The position numbers and the translations under genes are program-made. Below, one piece after another: positions 17,388 to 25,919 of a stretch of DNA of 64,000 nt. The stretch is from UBA6168 sp041163745 (GTDB lineage: Bacteria; Bacteroidota; Bacteroidia; Chitinophagales; Saprospiraceae), in the NCBI GenBank assembly GCA_041163745.1, contig JBEAQU010000081.1, positions 123,177-187,176 of the forward strand, given 5' to 3'. How positions within the stretch are numbered: the stretch's first letter is position 1; every line of letters begins with the position of its first letter. Below the pieces are notes generated by a model. It was not told the origin of the DNA, did not search any database, and worked only from the letters and a program-made list of their open reading frames with translations.

Positions 17388-18338
17388 ATGGTCAGATACT
17401 ATGCAAAGGAGCGTGGCCAGCTGAAGGAACTCCCGGAGCCGGAGGCGTCCTGCTGGGTGAACGTATCACCACCCTTCACACCGGAAGAGCTGGATGAGGT
17501 GGCGCAGCTTTTCGACATTCCGCTGGATTTTCTGACCGACCCGCTGGATATGGACGAGCGACCCCGTTACGAAAGGGACGAGGAACGCAGGGCCATCATC
17601 CTGAGCACCCCGATCCTGAATCCCTTCGAAGAGGATATCGACGCCATCTTCATCACCGTTCCTTTGGGTATCATCGTAACGATCGAACACGTCATCACCA
17701 TCACTTCCCATGAGAACCCCGTACTAAACCTCTTTCTGGAAAACAAGGTCAAGAACTTCGATCCGGCAGACGACCAGCTGTTCGTCCTACAGATCATGGA
17801 ACAGACCGTTTACCGTTTCCTCAACTGCCTCAAACAACTTAACCAGAAACGGAACCTGATCGAAAAGGAGCTGTATTTCAGCAGCCGCAACCAGGAACTC
17901 AAGAACCTGCTCAGCATTGAGAAAAGCCTGGTGTACTTCGTATCCTCCCTGAGCGACAACGAATTGCTGAAAATGAAGATGAAACGGACCGATTTCCTGC
18001 ACCTGGGAGACGACGAGGAGAAGACGGATCTGTTCGAAGACATCATCATCGACAACAGCCAGGCCCAACAGATGGCCAACATGTACACCAATATACTGAA
18101 CGGCACCATGGACGCCTACGGCTCCATCATTTCCAACAACCTCAACCTGACCATCAAAAGGCTGACGACGATCACCATCATTCTCATGGTGCCGACCCTC
18201 GTCGCGAGTTTCATCGGGATGAATGTCGACCTGCCTTTCGACCCGCATTCCCCTTTTTCCTTTTTTCTCATCCTCGTCGTTTCCTTCGTCAGCAGCCTCG
18301 GCATCGGTTGGTACTTTCAGCGCAAGAACCTGTTCTGA
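17388..18338 (+). CDS. corA: CorA-family magnesium/cobalt transporter
   Basis: A 316-residue CorA. The cytoplasmic funnel domain occupies residues 1-240 (WVNVSPPFTPEELDEVAQ at the start, a long stalk helix later). Two C-terminal membrane helices follow: the first ends in the diagnostic selectivity motif GMN (SFIGMNVDLP, residues about 274-284), the second is FFLILVVSFVSSLGIGWYF. The protein ends in a basic QRKNLF tail typical of CorA. It forms a pentameric Mg2+ (or Co2+) channel in the inner membrane. Transcribed from its own consensus promoter. Confidence 0.94.
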   Translation: MVRYYAKERGQLKELPEPEASCWVNVSPPFTPEELDEVAQLFDIPLDFLTDPLDMDERPRYERDEERRAIILSTPILNPFEEDIDAIFITVPLGIIVTIEHVITITSHENPVLNLFLENKVKNFDPADDQLFVLQIMEQTVYRFLNCLKQLNQKRNLIEKELYFSSRNQELKNLLSIEKSLVYFVSSLSDNELLKMKMKRTDFLHLGDDEEKTDLFEDIIIDNSQAQQMANMYTNILNGTMDAYGSIISNNLNLTIKRLTTITIILMVPTLVASFIGMNVDLPFDPHSPFSFFLILVVSFVSSLGIGWYFQRKNLF

Positions 18339-18390
18339 TTCTCCTCCACCCGCTGGAAACAGGGTCAGAACAGGGGCAGGTTTGCGCATA

Positions 18391-18427
18391 TTTCTTGAAA
18401 AATAACAATAAATTGACTTTCAAGAAA
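18391..18427. repeat. Perfect 10-bp inverted repeat downstream of corA
   Basis: TTTCTTGAAA at 18391-18400 and TTTCAAGAAA at 18418-18427, separated by 17 AT-rich bases. It could be a regulator site or a 3' hairpin of the corA transcript; there is no T tract after it, only AAAATG. Confidence 0.7.
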
Positions 18428-18432
18428 ATGAT

Positions 18433-18451
18433 ACAGTTTTCCACAAACTGT
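18433..18451. repeat. Perfect 7-bp inverted repeat
   Basis: ACAGTTT (18433-18439), TCCAC, AAACTGT (18445-18451), five bases after the preceding inverted repeat. Dyad spacing fits a dimeric DNA-binding protein site; identity unknown. Confidence 0.6.
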
Positions 18452-18873
18452 GCAAAACTATCACAATGGCTAGCCGGCGGTCGGTCTTAATTTCACACCG
18501 TCAAAATCAGCAGCCGCGACATTTTGTCAACCCTAACCCCTCGGCGTCCGGACACCCGGTCCTGCCGACTTTCCGCCCGCGACCGGGCGATTCACCGACA
18601 CGCCGCCTCGGTCGCGGCATGAGAAATCCATTCGTTCAGTCGGGCCGCTGACAGCAGCCCCTACCTTTTTGGAGAAACCTTTCCTCGGGAGGAGGATTCC
18701 TCACCGGGCAAACAATCGGAATTCGCCGTCCTCCGGATGCATGCGCCACCTATCTGGCGTCCACGGGACGGCAAGGAATCCGGAATGCTGCGGCGGTTCG
18801 GGCGGCGGCGGATCGGCTTGCACTGCCAAAGGAAATTTCACATTTGCGGTTTTTTTCTTTAAAACAAATTGTT

Positions 18874-18881
18874 TATCTTTG
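18874..18881 (+). promoter_or_regulatory. -7 promoter box for nrdJ
   Basis: TATCTTTG matches TAnnTTTG exactly; TTTG at 18843-18846 is seven bases farther than the usual spacing. The leader would be about 65 bases. Confidence 0.5.
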
Positions 18882-18951
18882 AAAGACCAACTCCGGCGAA
18901 GAACATCAAAACACCTAACGCACAAATAACAAACGTAAATCGGAAGCGACC

Positions 18952-21570
18952 ATGGAGACATTGCAGCTGCAAAACAGTACAAAAGAAACAAACGCCGCAG
19001 AAGAAGGACTGCGCACCTATTCCTTCAAGGAAGCCTTCAAGACGGCAGTAGCCTACTTCAAGGGAGATGAGCTAGCCGCCAACGTATGGGTGAACAAGTA
19101 TGCCCTGAAGGACACCCAAGGCAGAATATACGAAAAGAGTCCGGACGAGATGCACCGGCGGATAGCCGCGGAGCTCCATCGGATCGAGTGCAAGTATCCC
19201 AACCCGGTGGGTGAGGACAAGTTGTACGAGCTGCTGAAGGATTTCCGATACATCTTGCCACAGGGAAGTCCGATGTCGGGTGTCGGAAACAACCTGCAGG
19301 TGTCGTCGTTGTCCAATTGCTTCGTCATCGGCAATCACGCCGATTCCTATGGTGGCATCATCCGAGCGGACGAGGAGCAGGTCCAGCTGATGAAGCGCCG
19401 CGGTGGAGTGGGGCATGACCTGTCGCATATCCGGCCGAAAGGAAGTCCGGTCCTGAACAGCGCCTTGTCCTCGACCGGCCTGGTACCTTTCATGGAGAGG
19501 TACTCGAACAGCACGCGCGAGGTGGCCCAGGACGGGCGCCGCGGGGCACTGATGCTGACGGTCTCGGTCCGGCATCCGGATGCGGAGGATTTCATCGATG
19601 CCAAGCTGGAATCGGGAAAGGTCACCGGCGCGAATGTCTCGGTCCGTATAGACGATGCATTCATGAAGGCTGCCTTGCGTGGCGAGCGATATGTGCAGCA
19701 GTTTCCCATTGATGCGGATACACCGCAATATCGCAAGGAGATCGATGCGGCACAACTATGGGACAAGATCATTCACAATGCCTGGAAATCGGCGGAGCCC
19801 GGTGTGTTGTTCTGGGATACGATCCTGCGGGAATCCGTTCCGGATTGTTACGCGGACCTTGGCTATCGGACCATCTCGACAAATCCCTGCGGAGAGATTC
19901 CGCTGTGTCCGTATGACAGTTGCCGATTGTTGGCCATCAACCTGTTCAGCTACGTCAAGCATCCTTTCACTGCGAAGGCCTCCTTCGATTTCGGCAAGTT
20001 CGGTCAGCATGTGCAGCTGGCCCAACGGATGATGGACGACATCATCGACCTGGAGTTGGAAAAAATAGACAAAATCATCGAAAAGATCGAGTTGGACCCG
20101 GAAGCGGAGGATATCAAGGCGACCGAGCTCCGGCTTTGGCAAAAGATCCGCCGGACCTGCCAGGAAGGCCGTAGGACCGGGGTCGGGATCACAGCGGAAG
20201 GCGACATGCTGGCGGCCCTCGGCATGCAATATGGGAGTGACGAAGCCATCGGGTTTTCTGTGGAAGTTCATAAGTTTCTGGCGCTGAATGCGTACCGGTC
20301 ATCCGTGACCATGGCGAAGGAACGGGGTGCCTTTGGGATTTACCACGCCGCCCGCGAAGCGCAAAATCCATTCATCCAACGGCTGAAAGAGGCCGACCCC
20401 GCCTTGTATGAGGACATGGTGCAATACGGACGGCGGAACATAGCCCTGCTGACCATCGCACCTACGGGTACGACCAGCCTGATGTCACAGACCACTTCCG
20501 GCATAGAACCTGCTTTCCTCATCACGTACAAGCGCCGGCGCAAGGTCAATCCGAACGACAAGGAATCCAAGGTGAGCTTCATCGACGAGGTGGGAGACCA
20601 TTGGGAGGAATACAATGTTTTCCACCATCGCTTCATGGATTGGCTCAAGGCCAACGGACATGACCTGGCCCGTGTGAGGAACATGGCCGCTGACGAACTG
20701 GCTACGCTCATCGCCGCTTCCCCTTACCACCAATCAACCGCTAACGATGTGGATTGGGTTCAAAAGGTCAAGATGCAGGGAGCCATCCAACAATGGGTCG
20801 ACCACAGCATCAGCGTGACGGTCAACATCCCGAACGACACCTCGGAGGACCTGGTCAAGGAAATCTACCGGACCGCTTGGGAAAGCGGATGCAAAGGCTG
20901 TACGATCTATCGGGACGGTTCCCGCTCCGGTGTGCTGGTCTCCACGGACGAGAAGGAAAAGAAGAAGGAGGAGAAACCTGCCACCGCCGCCCCTCCGACC
21001 GCCGCGCCTGTCTTCGCCACCACCTTCGCTCCCCGCCGCCCGAAGAAATTGGAAGCGGAAATCATCCGCTTCCAAAACAATCATGAGAAGTGGATGGCAT
21101 TCGTGGGTGTGCTCGACGGCCGGCCTTACGAAATCTTCACCGGCAAGGCGGAGGACATCTTTAATCTGCCTCCCTACACAGCCAAGGGTTGGATCATAAA
21201 GGAAAAGGATGAGGAAGGCAACAACCGGTACGATTTCCAGTTCCTCGACAAGGACGGATACAAGGTCACCATGGAGGGGCTCTCCCGTTCGTTCGACAAG
21301 GAATACTGGAATTACGCCAAACTGATCTCAGGTACGCTCCGTCATGGCATGCCCCTGGAATATGTCATCAATCTGGTGTCCAGCCTCAATGTCGACCAGG
21401 AGCATATCAACACCTGGAAAAACGGCGTTCTGCGTGCCTTGAAAAAATTTGTACCGGACGGTACCTCCGCCATCAAGGAGACTTGCCCGGCATGCGGCGA
21501 CCCGGACGGACTGGTCTACAAGGAAGGCTGTCTGATCTGCAAGAGCTGCGGCCACTCGGAGTGTGGTTGA
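18952..21570 (+). CDS. nrdJ: Class II (B12-dependent) ribonucleoside-diphosphate reductase
   Basis: An 872-residue adenosylcobalamin-dependent ribonucleotide reductase, which makes deoxyribonucleotides without oxygen dependence. Visible landmarks: an ATP-cone-less N-terminus leading to the barrel; SLSNCFVIG with the first redox cysteine; GGVGHDLSHIRPKGSP; the active site NPCGEIPL with the radical cysteine; APTGTTSLMSQTTSGIEP in the phosphate-binding region; GCKGCTIYRDGSRSGVL; and a C-terminal zinc-type cluster with CPACGD and CLICKSCG, holding the shuttle cysteines. Residues about 670-710 are a Lys/Glu/Ala/Pro linker. No NrdA/B or NrdD is in the window. The start at 18952 is the ATG METLQLQ, 71 bases after the -7 box. 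Confidence 0.95.
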   Translation: METLQLQNSTKETNAAEEGLRTYSFKEAFKTAVAYFKGDELAANVWVNKYALKDTQGRIYEKSPDEMHRRIAAELHRIECKYPNPVGEDKLYELLKDFRYILPQGSPMSGVGNNLQVSSLSNCFVIGNHADSYGGIIRADEEQVQLMKRRGGVGHDLSHIRPKGSPVLNSALSSTGLVPFMERYSNSTREVAQDGRRGALMLTVSVRHPDAEDFIDAKLESGKVTGANVSVRIDDAFMKAALRGERYVQQFPIDADTPQYRKEIDAAQLWDKIIHNAWKSAEPGVLFWDTILRESVPDCYADLGYRTISTNPCGEIPLCPYDSCRLLAINLFSYVKHPFTAKASFDFGKFGQHVQLAQRMMDDIIDLELEKIDKIIEKIELDPEAEDIKATELRLWQKIRRTCQEGRRTGVGITAEGDMLAALGMQYGSDEAIGFSVEVHKFLALNAYRSSVTMAKERGAFGIYHAAREAQNPFIQRLKEADPALYEDMVQYGRRNIALLTIAPTGTTSLMSQTTSGIEPAFLITYKRRRKVNPNDKESKVSFIDEVGDHWEEYNVFHHRFMDWLKANGHDLARVRNMAADELATLIAASPYHQSTANDVDWVQKVKMQGAIQQWVDHSISVTVNIPNDTSEDLVKEIYRTAWESGCKGCTIYRDGSRSGVLVSTDEKEKKKEEKPATAAPPTAAPVFATTFAPRRPKKLEAEIIRFQNNHEKWMAFVGVLDGRPYEIFTGKAEDIFNLPPYTAKGWIIKEKDEEGNNRYDFQFLDKDGYKVTMEGLSRSFDKEYWNYAKLISGTLRHGMPLEYVINLVSSLNVDQEHINTWKNGVLRALKKFVPDGTSAIKETCPACGDPDGLVYKEGCLICKSCGHSECG

Positions 21571-21994
21571 CATACTGCTTCGACATGTCGTCGGGTCGTG
21601 AATCCGGTGGGAAGCAGCGGTTGGTAAGGAAGCCGGTGTCATATGAGTCCTTTCTCGTATATGCCGGAGTTCCGGACAATCTGCTTCCCACCGTTTGCCT
21701 TTCCCAATGCTTTCCGGGCTCCACCCACCCAACAGCTGGCTGGTGGCGGCGTATGCTATTGGTTATGGCACCCGGCCGATTTCCTGATCGCCGTACTTGG
21801 TTTGGACGGGGGTATCGGTTGGTTCGTCCGCCCCTCGGCGCCTAATAGACAGACCATGAAAACTTCGGTTGTTGTGTTGTCCGGCCCGCTGTGTCATACT
21901 GTCGCTGCGAACAAGTGCCTGCCAATGCCCTGCAATTGATGGGTGGGGTTGCCGTTTTCGCGCGTTTCTTCCCATGCCATGGTCATGCTACCGC
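21571..21994. other. Convergent intergenic region, nothing recognised
   Basis: A 424-base gap between nrdJ (+) and the SWIM gene (-). It has a 10-bp palindrome CGACATGTCG near 21581 but no gene-like frame or clear terminator. Confidence 0.45.
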
Positions 21995-23653
21995 TTATCG
22001 CGAGCGTGCCGGGCCATCATCTTCCTCCATGGTTGGCAGCAGAATGCGCCGTCCGGGAAACGCCTCCCGCAAGTTGGCCAACAAGTTGGCAGCGATTCGG
22101 TCCGCACCGGCGCTGCGGAGGTGCGCAAGCGCCATGGCGAGTTTTTTTGCGGGTTGCGGCCCCAGGTGATGGGCCAGGTAGGATCGGAAGTAATCGGTAT
22201 AAATTGTTGTCATCCGTTCTGGAAAGATACGGAGCACCTCTCGATCATGCTTCAGCAGGAGCGACAGTTCGTTTTCCTCCGCCAGGAGTCGCAGGAGTCG
22301 ATCATATTCTTTTGTCAGGACCAACAGGCTTGCGATGGCGTCCTGCCGTTTGGAATCCCGGGGTTGCCGGAACAGCTCCTCCAACAAATCCTCCACAAAC
22401 CGCCGCCACCTGTCACCCAATGTTTCCTGTGCTGACACCAACCATGTCCCAGGTCCGGTTTCCTGCAATAATTCCGTTGCCCAACGAACGGCTTCGTCTA
22501 CGGACGGTGTGGCCAGCGTCAGTTCGAACAGGCAGACCAACATCTGCAGGCGGATCTCGGCCAATGCCGGCTTGTGGACCGCCTGGCGCAGCAAGGGAAG
22601 AATGGCGGCGGCTTGTCCGTCGTGTGCTGCGCCCTTGATCAGCGCTTCCATGGCCGGAACGGATTGAAGGAATTCCTGCCAGACCGGATGTTCTTCCGTT
22701 TCCGGCGGCACTCCCGACCATTTGAAATAATGGAAACGCAGGGTCAACAGGTGCGCTTCCGGGAGCGCAGGCCTGCTCAGTTCAGCACATATGGCGGATT
22801 GCCAGTCCCGAAGGCAAGCAGGGTCCTGCAGAAAAAGAGCTTGGCATTGCAGCAGGTACAGGGTGAGCTGATTGAGCGAAATGGAGGGCTTTCCGGTAAG
22901 GGCCAGCAGGAATGCCCAAAGTTCTTCTTTCAACTGTGGCGGCAGGGATGGGGTGGCCGCGAGGTCGGAAATCAAACCGAAGGTACGACGGATGACGGGA
23001 TCAAACCGATGGTCGGTCTGGTCGTTGATTTTTCGGAGGACCGGCAGCAGGGTGTCGGTCAGTGCGGAGAGGATGGACCAGGTTTCCCGGAAATGCTGTA
23101 GGATAAGCGTGTCCTGGGCGGCACCCAACAGGGTGTTGGTTGCCTGCAGAAAAGAGCGGAGGGCGTGTAGGTGGAAATTGCCGTCTCGTTTTCTGGCGGC
23201 AAGCAGTTGCTCCTCCAACAAGCGTTGATATTTCAATCGGCTGTCGGGCACCTCGACCAGCGGAGCGAAGCGCGTCCGGATGGCAGCTGCGAAGGCCGGT
23301 TGCCGTCGGGCGAACTGCAATAGGAAGGCCTTGAGCTCTTCCGGCGATACGATCGCCAACACATCCTCGACGCGGATATGTTCCGCGGCTTGCTTGGCCG
23401 CCGTGGCAGGTTTCGAGGAGAGCGCATGCCTAACGGACCATGCGAGCGCCAGAACATGGCTACATCGTTGCTGTTGGGAAAAAGCGGGGCAGGAGCAGCT
23501 GGTCGACCGGATGACGGATCGGCTGATTCGGACGCTGGTCAGGTGCCCGTCCACCTCGGCGGACCAGTGTCCGGCGGCTTGCTTCCGGAGTACCTTCACC
23601 GCATCGTCCTGCAGCAGTTGCTCCACCAGCTGTCGGGTGGCGGGATTTGTCAT
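21995..23653 (-). CDS. SWIM zinc-finger protein
   Basis: A protein of about 552 residues with an N-terminal SWIM zinc finger: TSCSCPAFSQQQRCSHVLAL gives the CxC...CxH ligand pattern near residues 52-66. The rest is a long alpha-helical region with Leu-rich repeating helices (ELKAFLLQFARRQPAFAAAI and many others), resembling HEAT/TPR-like solenoids. SWIM proteins of bacteria are often associated with SWI2/SNF2 helicases, where they bind DNA or protein; here no helicase is adjacent. The frame stays open to 23884; the start is placed at 23653 (MTNPATRQLVEQL) because the upstream 77 residues are Arg/Pro-rich and unlike the family. A GTG at 23683 is also possible. Confidence 0.72.
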   Translation of the reverse strand: MTNPATRQLVEQLLQDDAVKVLRKQAAGHWSAEVDGHLTSVRISRSVIRSTSCSCPAFSQQQRCSHVLALAWSVRHALSSKPATAAKQAAEHIRVEDVLAIVSPEELKAFLLQFARRQPAFAAAIRTRFAPLVEVPDSRLKYQRLLEEQLLAARKRDGNFHLHALRSFLQATNTLLGAAQDTLILQHFRETWSILSALTDTLLPVLRKINDQTDHRFDPVIRRTFGLISDLAATPSLPPQLKEELWAFLLALTGKPSISLNQLTLYLLQCQALFLQDPACLRDWQSAICAELSRPALPEAHLLTLRFHYFKWSGVPPETEEHPVWQEFLQSVPAMEALIKGAAHDGQAAAILPLLRQAVHKPALAEIRLQMLVCLFELTLATPSVDEAVRWATELLQETGPGTWLVSAQETLGDRWRRFVEDLLEELFRQPRDSKRQDAIASLLVLTKEYDRLLRLLAEENELSLLLKHDREVLRIFPERMTTIYTDYFRSYLAHHLGPQPAKKLAMALAHLRSAGADRIAANLLANLREAFPGRRILLPTMEEDDGPARSR

Positions 23654-23969
23654 TTGTTCCAGGGCATCCAATCTCAGGTTCACCGTAATCAGCTGTTTTC
23701 GACCGGGCCGGGGCCTGGTCCTGCGGATGTGTAAGGTTATGGCGACGAACCGATTCCGCTGCGGACGATGGGCGCCTACGGTAAGCTCCCAACCGTCTCG
23801 AGTGGGATTGTCCGGCAGGTCTGTATGCCGATGGATGGTTGCCCCCGGATTGGGGGCCATAGACGGTAAAGTTCGGAAAATCAAAGCAAATCGTCCACCC
23901 TTTCGACAGGTACGCCGGCGGTTGGTTCACCGGATGGCGGGTTAGGTGTCTGCTTTCGGCTGAAAAGGT

Positions 23970-23977
23970 TATTTTTG
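23970..23977 (+). promoter_or_regulatory. -7 promoter box for the SixA-like gene
   Basis: TATTTTTG, an exact TAnnTTTG match, 127 bases before the ATG at 24104. No clear -33 element. Confidence 0.5.
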
Positions 23978-24103
23978 GGTAACGGTTCGGCCTTAGGATG
24001 GGAAGACCGGGTCTGTCGGGTGGCAGTGGCGGTCGTCACGGGCATGGCCACCAGGTTGGCTCGCAGCCACGCTGCGTTCGAAGGATTAGGTAAAAAAGAG
24101 GAT

Positions 24104-24598
24104 ATGAAAACGGTATTGTTGGTCCGGCATGCAAAATCCAGCTGGGACCATCCTTTCCTGGACGATCTCGAGCGTCCGCTCAATGCGAGAGGACTGCAGG
24201 ATGCCCCCCTGATGGCGAAGGTGCTGAAGACGATGGAGTTGATGCCGCAGGCCATTCTGTGCAGCCCTTCCGTCCGTACTTTGTCCACAGCGGCCTTTTT
24301 CAAGGAACATCTGGGTGTGGCGGGAGAGGATTTCCATGTGTTGGACCGGCTGTACGAAGCGGGAGCCGACGTCTACGGCTCCGTGATAAGCGGGTTGGAA
24401 AACCGCTACGCCTGTGTGATGATCGTGGGCCACAACCCGGAACTGACGGCGGTGGCCAACCGGTTCCTCCCTTTGCCCATCAGCAACCTGCCTACCTGCG
24501 GGGTTGTGCAGGTCACAGCAGAGGCAGCTGCCTGGCCTGATTTCAACACCAGCGCATCCTTCCGCTCCATGTTGTTCCTTCCAAAGCAGTTCAGATGA
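24104..24598 (+). CDS. SixA-like histidine phosphatase
   Basis: A 164-residue histidine phosphatase (phosphoglycerate-mutase-like) superfamily protein, SixA type. The catalytic phosphohistidine motif is at the very start (MKTVLLVRHAKSSW: Arg8-His9), then DDLERPLNARG, CSPSVRTLSTAAFF with the second Arg, and VMIVGHNPELTAVANR with the second His. E. coli SixA dephosphorylates phosphohistidines on signalling proteins; here the nearby PhoB/PhoR-like pair makes a phospho-signalling role attractive but unproven. The start is fixed by the motif; the upstream 43 residues in frame contain the promoter. The next gene's ATG overlaps the stop (ATGA). Confidence 0.9.
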   Translation: MKTVLLVRHAKSSWDHPFLDDLERPLNARGLQDAPLMAKVLKTMELMPQAILCSPSVRTLSTAAFFKEHLGVAGEDFHVLDRLYEAGADVYGSVISGLENRYACVMIVGHNPELTAVANRFLPLPISNLPTCGVVQVTAEAAAWPDFNTSASFRSMLFLPKQFR

Positions 24599-25023
24599 TT
24601 TGGTATCGCTCTCGGCATAGTTCGGGAAAGCGGTCGCACCGGAATTTCCCGTCACCAGTCGCTGTGAGGCTGGTCTGCTGCCTGGCCATCCTGCTGCAGG
24701 GGGCTGGGGGGTGTGTAAGGAAGGAACGCCTGCCGCTCCCGGATGACCGATTGGTTCCATTGCTGGCGGATATGCATGCCGCGGAGACGGCCCTGATGTC
24801 ATACGACGAAAAGGACAAGGATTCCATCGGTGCCATGTATTATCGTCAGTTGACTGCCCTGCATGGGGTGGAAAGGGAAATGCTGGATTCCTGCGTTGCC
24901 ATCCTGCGTCGCCATCCGGACCAAATGGCGGTCATGTACGACCGGGTGTTACAATACCTGGAGCAGCGTGGCCCGACCGGCGGGCCGGAGGCAGCGGCGG
25001 CTGCCGGACAGCGCGCGAAATGA
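24595..25023 (+). CDS. DUF4296 lipoprotein
   Basis: A 142-residue lipoprotein with a lipobox-like QGAGGC (Cys about residue 40 from this start). The mature part is a DUF4296 domain: LVPLLADMHAAETALMSY, a short acidic turn, then a helix with LHGVEREMLDSCVAILRRHP and MAVMYDRVLQYLEQ. The family is Bacteroidota-specific and of unknown function. The ATG overlaps the stop of the SixA-like gene by four bases (ATGA), implying translational coupling. Its long Arg-rich pre-hydrophobic N-terminus is odd; a start further in would still leave a signal peptide. Confidence 0.82.
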   Translation: MIWYRSRHSSGKRSHRNFPSPVAVRLVCCLAILLQGAGGCVRKERLPLPDDRLVPLLADMHAAETALMSYDEKDKDSIGAMYYRQLTALHGVEREMLDSCVAILRRHPDQMAVMYDRVLQYLEQRGPTGGPEAAAAAGQRAK

Positions 25024-25198
25024 GGTGTCGTGCGTCCGGAACCTCGGGCGGCGGTGCGCTCCGGTCGGATCCTCTTCGCATAACTTAACAATTTGTTAAT
25101 CCGGAGGAGCCTGTTCGACAAGGGTTTAAATATAAATTCGCATGGCGTTTACAAGTGGTGGAAAGGATAGGCGGGATGTTGGACACAAAACCATGTTT

Positions 25199-25882
25199 AT
25201 GGAAGACAAGAAGATCCTCGTCGTGGATGATGAGCCGGACATCCTGGAGATCCTGGCTTACAACCTCCGCAAGGAAGGATTCCAGGTCGCGACCGCCAAC
25301 AATGGGGAGGAAGGGCTCCGTAAAGCGGAGGAAATCCAGCCGGACCTGATCATCCTGGACATCATGATGCCGCAGATGGATGGGGTGGAGGTATGCCGCA
25401 ATCTCCGGAGCCGTCGGGAGTTCGACAAGACCCTGGTGGCCTTCCTCACCGCCAGGGAGGAGGATTACTCCCAGATTGCGGCCTTGGATGTGGGGGGCGA
25501 CGACTACATAACCAAACCCATCAAGCCGCGGGTGCTGATGAGCAGGGTCAAGGCGCTGCTGCGCCGGCCGGCCGGCCAGGATACCGCAGGGACGGACGAG
25601 GTCATTCGGGTCGGCGACCTCAGCATCGACAAGGAACGGGTCGTGATCACCAAAGGAACCGAGCAGATCGACCTGGCGAAAAAGGAATTCGAGCTATTGT
25701 GCCTGTTGGTCAGCAAGCCTGGAAAGGTATTCACGCGGGAGGAGATTTTCAACAAGGTTTGGGGTACGGATGTCATAGTAGGCAACCGTACAATAGACGT
25801 TCATATCCGCAAATTGCGGGAAAAAATAGGGGATGATTACATCAAGACCATCAAGGGAATCGGATACCGTTTCGAGTTCTGA
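25199..25882 (+). CDS. PhoB-type response regulator
   Basis: A 227-residue OmpR/PhoB-family response regulator. The receiver domain has the acidic pair Asp10-Asp11 (KILVVDDEPD), the phosphoacceptor Asp54 (LIILDIMMPQMDG), the Thr of FLTAREED and the Lys of YITKPIKPR. The C-terminal winged helix is EFELLCLLVSKPGKVFTREE, ending in VGNRTIDVHIRKLREKIG and the usual IKGIGYRFEF. The start at 25199 (MEDKKILVVDDE) gives the standard N-terminus; the frame is open 19 codons farther. The histidine kinase follows immediately. In Bacteroidota this arrangement is usually annotated phoB/phoR, but the signal is not shown by sequence. Confidence 0.93.
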   Translation: MEDKKILVVDDEPDILEILAYNLRKEGFQVATANNGEEGLRKAEEIQPDLIILDIMMPQMDGVEVCRNLRSRREFDKTLVAFLTAREEDYSQIAALDVGGDDYITKPIKPRVLMSRVKALLRRPAGQDTAGTDEVIRVGDLSIDKERVVITKGTEQIDLAKKEFELLCLLVSKPGKVFTREEIFNKVWGTDVIVGNRTIDVHIRKLREKIGDDYIKTIKGIGYRFEF

Positions 25883-25919
25883 ACCTTACGCGGCGGGTTC
25901 CGTCCGGCCGCCGGCGGAC

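Larger units (their letters stand above)
18339..18951. other. Intergenic region corA - nrdJ with two inverted repeats
   Basis: A 613-base gap. The corA-proximal end is AT-rich and holds two perfect inverted repeats (18391-18427 and 18433-18451). A TATCTTTG -7 box lies at 18874-18881 before nrdJ. I looked for an adenosylcobalamin riboswitch, expected upstream of some class II reductases, and did not find the B12 box. No gene is supported. Confidence 0.55.

Noticed and set aside
18433..18451. NrdR box upstream of nrdJ
   Set aside because: The inverted repeat ACAGTTT/AAACTGT does not match the NrdR-box consensus and occurs far from the promoter.
18339..18951. Adenosylcobalamin riboswitch before the B12-dependent reductase
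   Set aside because: The B12-box consensus and flanking stems were not found by eye; only hairpins of other form are present.
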